Shown piece after piece: positions 4,330 through 5,788 of a stretch of 5,788 nt of DNA. Position numbers and translations under genes: made by a program. Source of the DNA: Azoarcus sp. Its GTDB lineage: Bacteria; Pseudomonadota; Gammaproteobacteria; Burkholderiales; Rhodocyclaceae. Position 1 is the first letter of the stretch. The number at the start of each line of letters is the position of its first letter. The stretch is from NCBI GenBank assembly GCA_031282905.1, contig JAITCV010000187.1, positions 1-5,788 on the forward strand. The letters are read 5' to 3'. Below the pieces are notes generated by a model. It searched no databases and was not told the DNA's origin. It saw only the letters and a program-made list of their open reading frames with translations.

Positions 4330-5541
4330 ATGATCAAACTCATCCCCATCGACAAACTCCAAGTTGGCATGTACGTGCACGATCTCAACTGCGGTTGGAT
4401 CGAGCACAACTTCCTGCGCAACCGTTTCCTCGTCAACGACGAAAAGACACGGCAAAAAATCATCGCCCTGGGCACCCACGAAATCTATATCGACGTCTCG
4501 AAAGGCGCGGATATCGCCGAGGAGGCGCCCACGCTGGAAGAAACCCGCCACGCGGTCGACGCCCAGATCAAGGCCATTGCCCACAAGGAACCGCCCATTC
4601 CCCCCAAACCCGCCACCTTGGGCGAGGAACGCCAGCGCGCAAGAAAACTGCACGCCGAAGCCAACCGCATCGTGCAGGGCATGATGAGCGACATCCGTCT
4701 GGGCAAGCAGATCGAACTCGAACAGATCGAACCCGTGGTCGAACGCATCGTCGATTCCATCTTTCGCCACCAAGACGCGCTGCTGCCGCTGGCGCAGCTC
4801 AAGAACCATGACGAATACACCTTCCAGCACTCGGTATCGGTCTGCGCCTTGCTCACCTCGTTTGCGCGCGCGCTCGAACTGCCGCGTGAAATCATCCGCG
4901 AAATCGCCACCGGCGCCCTGCTCCACGACGTCGGCAAGGCCACCGTGCCCGACGAAGTGCTCAACAAACCTGGCAAGCTCACCGACGCCGAATTCGAGTG
5001 CATGAAGTCGCACGTGGTACAGAGCAAACTCATCCTGGAAGCCACTCCCGGCATCAGTCCGATCGCGCTCGCCGTCGCCGCCCAACATCACGAACGCTAT
5101 GACGGCAGCGGTTATCCGAACAAGCTCAAGGGAGAAGAGATCAGCCTGTACGGCCAGATGGGTTCGATCGTCGATGTCTATGACGCGATCACCTCGAACC
5201 GCTGCTACCACAAGGGAATGCCGCCCACCGAGGCGCTGCGCAAACTGCTCGAATGGAGCAAATTCCATTTCAAGCCGGAACTGGTGCAAACCTTCATCCG
5301 CGCCCTGGGCATCTATCCCACGGGTTCATTGGTGCGGCTCGAAAGCGGGCGGCTGGCCATCGTCGAAGAACAGCACATCGAATCCCTGATGCAGCCCACG
5401 GTCAAGATCATCTTCCACACCCGGGGCGGCCACTATCTGCAACCCGAAACCCTGGACTTGCGCCGCACGCAGGATCGCATCGTTGCGCACGAGAATTTCG
5501 AGCACTGGAAAATCGACCCGGAAAAATGGGCAAAAACGTAG
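4330..5541 (+). CDS. DUF3391/HD-GYP domain cyclic-di-GMP phosphodiesterase
   Basis: The 403-residue cytoplasmic protein has no signal peptide or membrane segment. Residues 1 to about 130 match the DUF3391 N-terminal domain (IPIDKLQVGMYVHDLNCGWI). Residues about 150-330 form an HD-GYP domain, a class that hydrolyses cyclic di-GMP to pGpG or GMP at a metal centre. The expected residues are present: His167, His199-Asp200 in LLHDVGK, Lys203, His228, His253-His254 in HHERYDGSGYP, Gly261-Tyr262-Pro263, and Asp282. Tyr163 occupies the place where trinuclear enzymes carry a Glu ligand, suggesting a two-metal site. About 70 further residues follow the domain, with ESGRLAIVEEQ. The ATG at 4330 is chosen by family similarity; its ribosome-binding site is poor. 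A TTG at 4216 would overlap the ATPase gene. It starts 61 bp after the ATPase stop, so an operon is likely. Confidence 0.94.
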   Translation: MIKLIPIDKLQVGMYVHDLNCGWIEHNFLRNRFLVNDEKTRQKIIALGTHEIYIDVSKGADIAEEAPTLEETRHAVDAQIKAIAHKEPPIPPKPATLGEERQRARKLHAEANRIVQGMMSDIRLGKQIELEQIEPVVERIVDSIFRHQDALLPLAQLKNHDEYTFQHSVSVCALLTSFARALELPREIIREIATGALLHDVGKATVPDEVLNKPGKLTDAEFECMKSHVVQSKLILEATPGISPIALAVAAQHHERYDGSGYPNKLKGEEISLYGQMGSIVDVYDAITSNRCYHKGMPPTEALRKLLEWSKFHFKPELVQTFIRALGIYPTGSLVRLESGRLAIVEEQHIESLMQPTVKIIFHTRGGHYLQPETLDLRRTQDRIVAHENFEHWKIDPEKWAKT

Positions 5542-5558
5542 GAACACTTCAAAACGGG

Positions 5559-5578
5559 TGCAATCCAAAGTGGCGGAA
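5559..5578 (-). repeat. Right arm of the 20-bp perfect long-range inverted repeat
   Basis: TGCAATCCAAAGTGGCGGAA is the exact inverse of 2109-2128 and begins 17 bp after the HD-GYP stop codon. Both arms sit just beyond the 3' end of a coding region (plsY and the HD-GYP gene), in opposite orientations. Confidence 0.9.
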
Positions 5579-5583
5579 AAGTC

Positions 5584-5603
5584 TTGCCGCAATTTGCCGC
5601 AAT
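5584..5603 (+). repeat. 10-bp tandem duplication
   Basis: TTGCCGCAAT occurs at 5584-5593 and 5594-5603, six bases after the right arm of the long inverted repeat. A run of eight G residues follows at 5612-5619, which is prone to length variation. No gene is visible here. Confidence 0.8.
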
Positions 5604-5628
5604 GACAAGGCGGGGGGGGTGTCGGTTT

Positions 5629-5660
5629 TGTAGGTTGGATAAGCGTAGCGTAATCCGACA
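5629..5660. repeat. Dispersed-repeat-like hairpin (GTAGGNTGGAT...GCG...ATCC type)
   Basis: TTGGAT (5635-5640) pairs with ATCCGA (5653-5658), with one wobble, around AAGCGTAGCGTA, which holds two GCG triplets. The pattern GTAGG-TTGGAT-AAGCGTAGCG-TAATCC resembles an extragenic repeat I recall as widespread in proteobacterial genomes; this is recognition from memory, not a database match. An alternative stem TGTCGG (5620-5625) with CCGACA (5655-5660) is also possible. Its place downstream of the HD-GYP gene fits an extragenic repeat. Confidence 0.55.
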
Positions 5661-5701
5661 TTCGTCCCCACGATGCGCAGCACAAGCAAATCAAACAACA
5701 G

Positions 5702-5716
5702 CGGCGCTTTGCGCCG
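5702..5716. terminator. Small GC hairpin in the final intergenic stretch
   Basis: CGGCGC (5702-5707) pairs perfectly with GCGCCG (5711-5716) around TTT. No T-run follows, so its status as a terminator for the HD-GYP transcript is doubtful. Confidence 0.25.
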
Positions 5717-5765
5717 GTGATGAACCAATCAGAGTATCTACGAAACACGCCAAAGGATCGCGGAT

Positions 5766-5771
5766 TTGACA
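5766..5771 (+). promoter_or_regulatory. Consensus -35 hexamer at the window edge
   Basis: TTGACA is an exact sigma-70 -35 match. A -10 hexamer at the usual 17-bp spacing would start at 5789, just outside the window, so this may be the front half of the promoter of the next gene. TACAAT at 5772-5777 is too close to be its partner. Confidence 0.3.
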
Positions 5772-5788
5772 TACAATGACGAGCGCAC

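Overview
This 5.8 kb window is GC-rich chromosomal DNA of a proteobacterium, most likely a betaproteobacterium (Rhodocyclales or a near relative). That placement is inference from three things. The first is the short H-NS-family protein. The second is the divergent folB/plsY pair. The third is a stand-alone GspE/PulE-type ATPase followed by a DUF3391/HD-GYP gene. No RNA gene, CRISPR array, transposase or complete mobile element was found.

Layout. 1-198: 3' end of xerD (plus strand), cut by the window edge. 199-401: intergenic DNA with three 11-bp tandem repeats just before the next gene. 402-728: small H-NS-like nucleoid protein. 729-1012: intergenic DNA between converging genes, rich in repeats: three 12-bp units running into a perfect 16-bp-arm hairpin, two DnaA-box-like 9-mers, and a 14-bp tandem duplication. 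1013-1387 (minus): folB. 1388-1473: short divergent regulatory region with a perfect 14-bp-arm palindrome. 1474-2073: plsY. 2074-2492: 419-bp gap with no convincing gene but several hairpins, a candidate promoter and one arm of a long-distance inverted repeat. 2493-4268: GspE/PilB-family ATPase. 4330-5541: HD-GYP cyclic-di-GMP phosphodiesterase. 5542-5788: intergenic DNA with the second arm of the inverted repeat, a 10-bp tandem, a G8 run, a dispersed-repeat-like hairpin and a consensus -35 hexamer at the edge.

How the genes fit together. xerD (chromosome dimer resolution), folB (folate synthesis) and plsY (first acylation step of phospholipid synthesis) are housekeeping genes. The ATPase and the HD-GYP gene form a probable two-gene unit. 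An assembly ATPase of the type II secretion/type IV pilus class is paired with an enzyme predicted to degrade cyclic di-GMP, but no pilus or secretion structural gene is in view. This pair is bracketed by a perfect 20-bp inverted repeat (2109-2128 and 5559-5578), the most unexpected signal in the window. It suggests that the pair is a discrete cassette, or that it lies between two copies of a dispersed repeat or insertion-sequence end.
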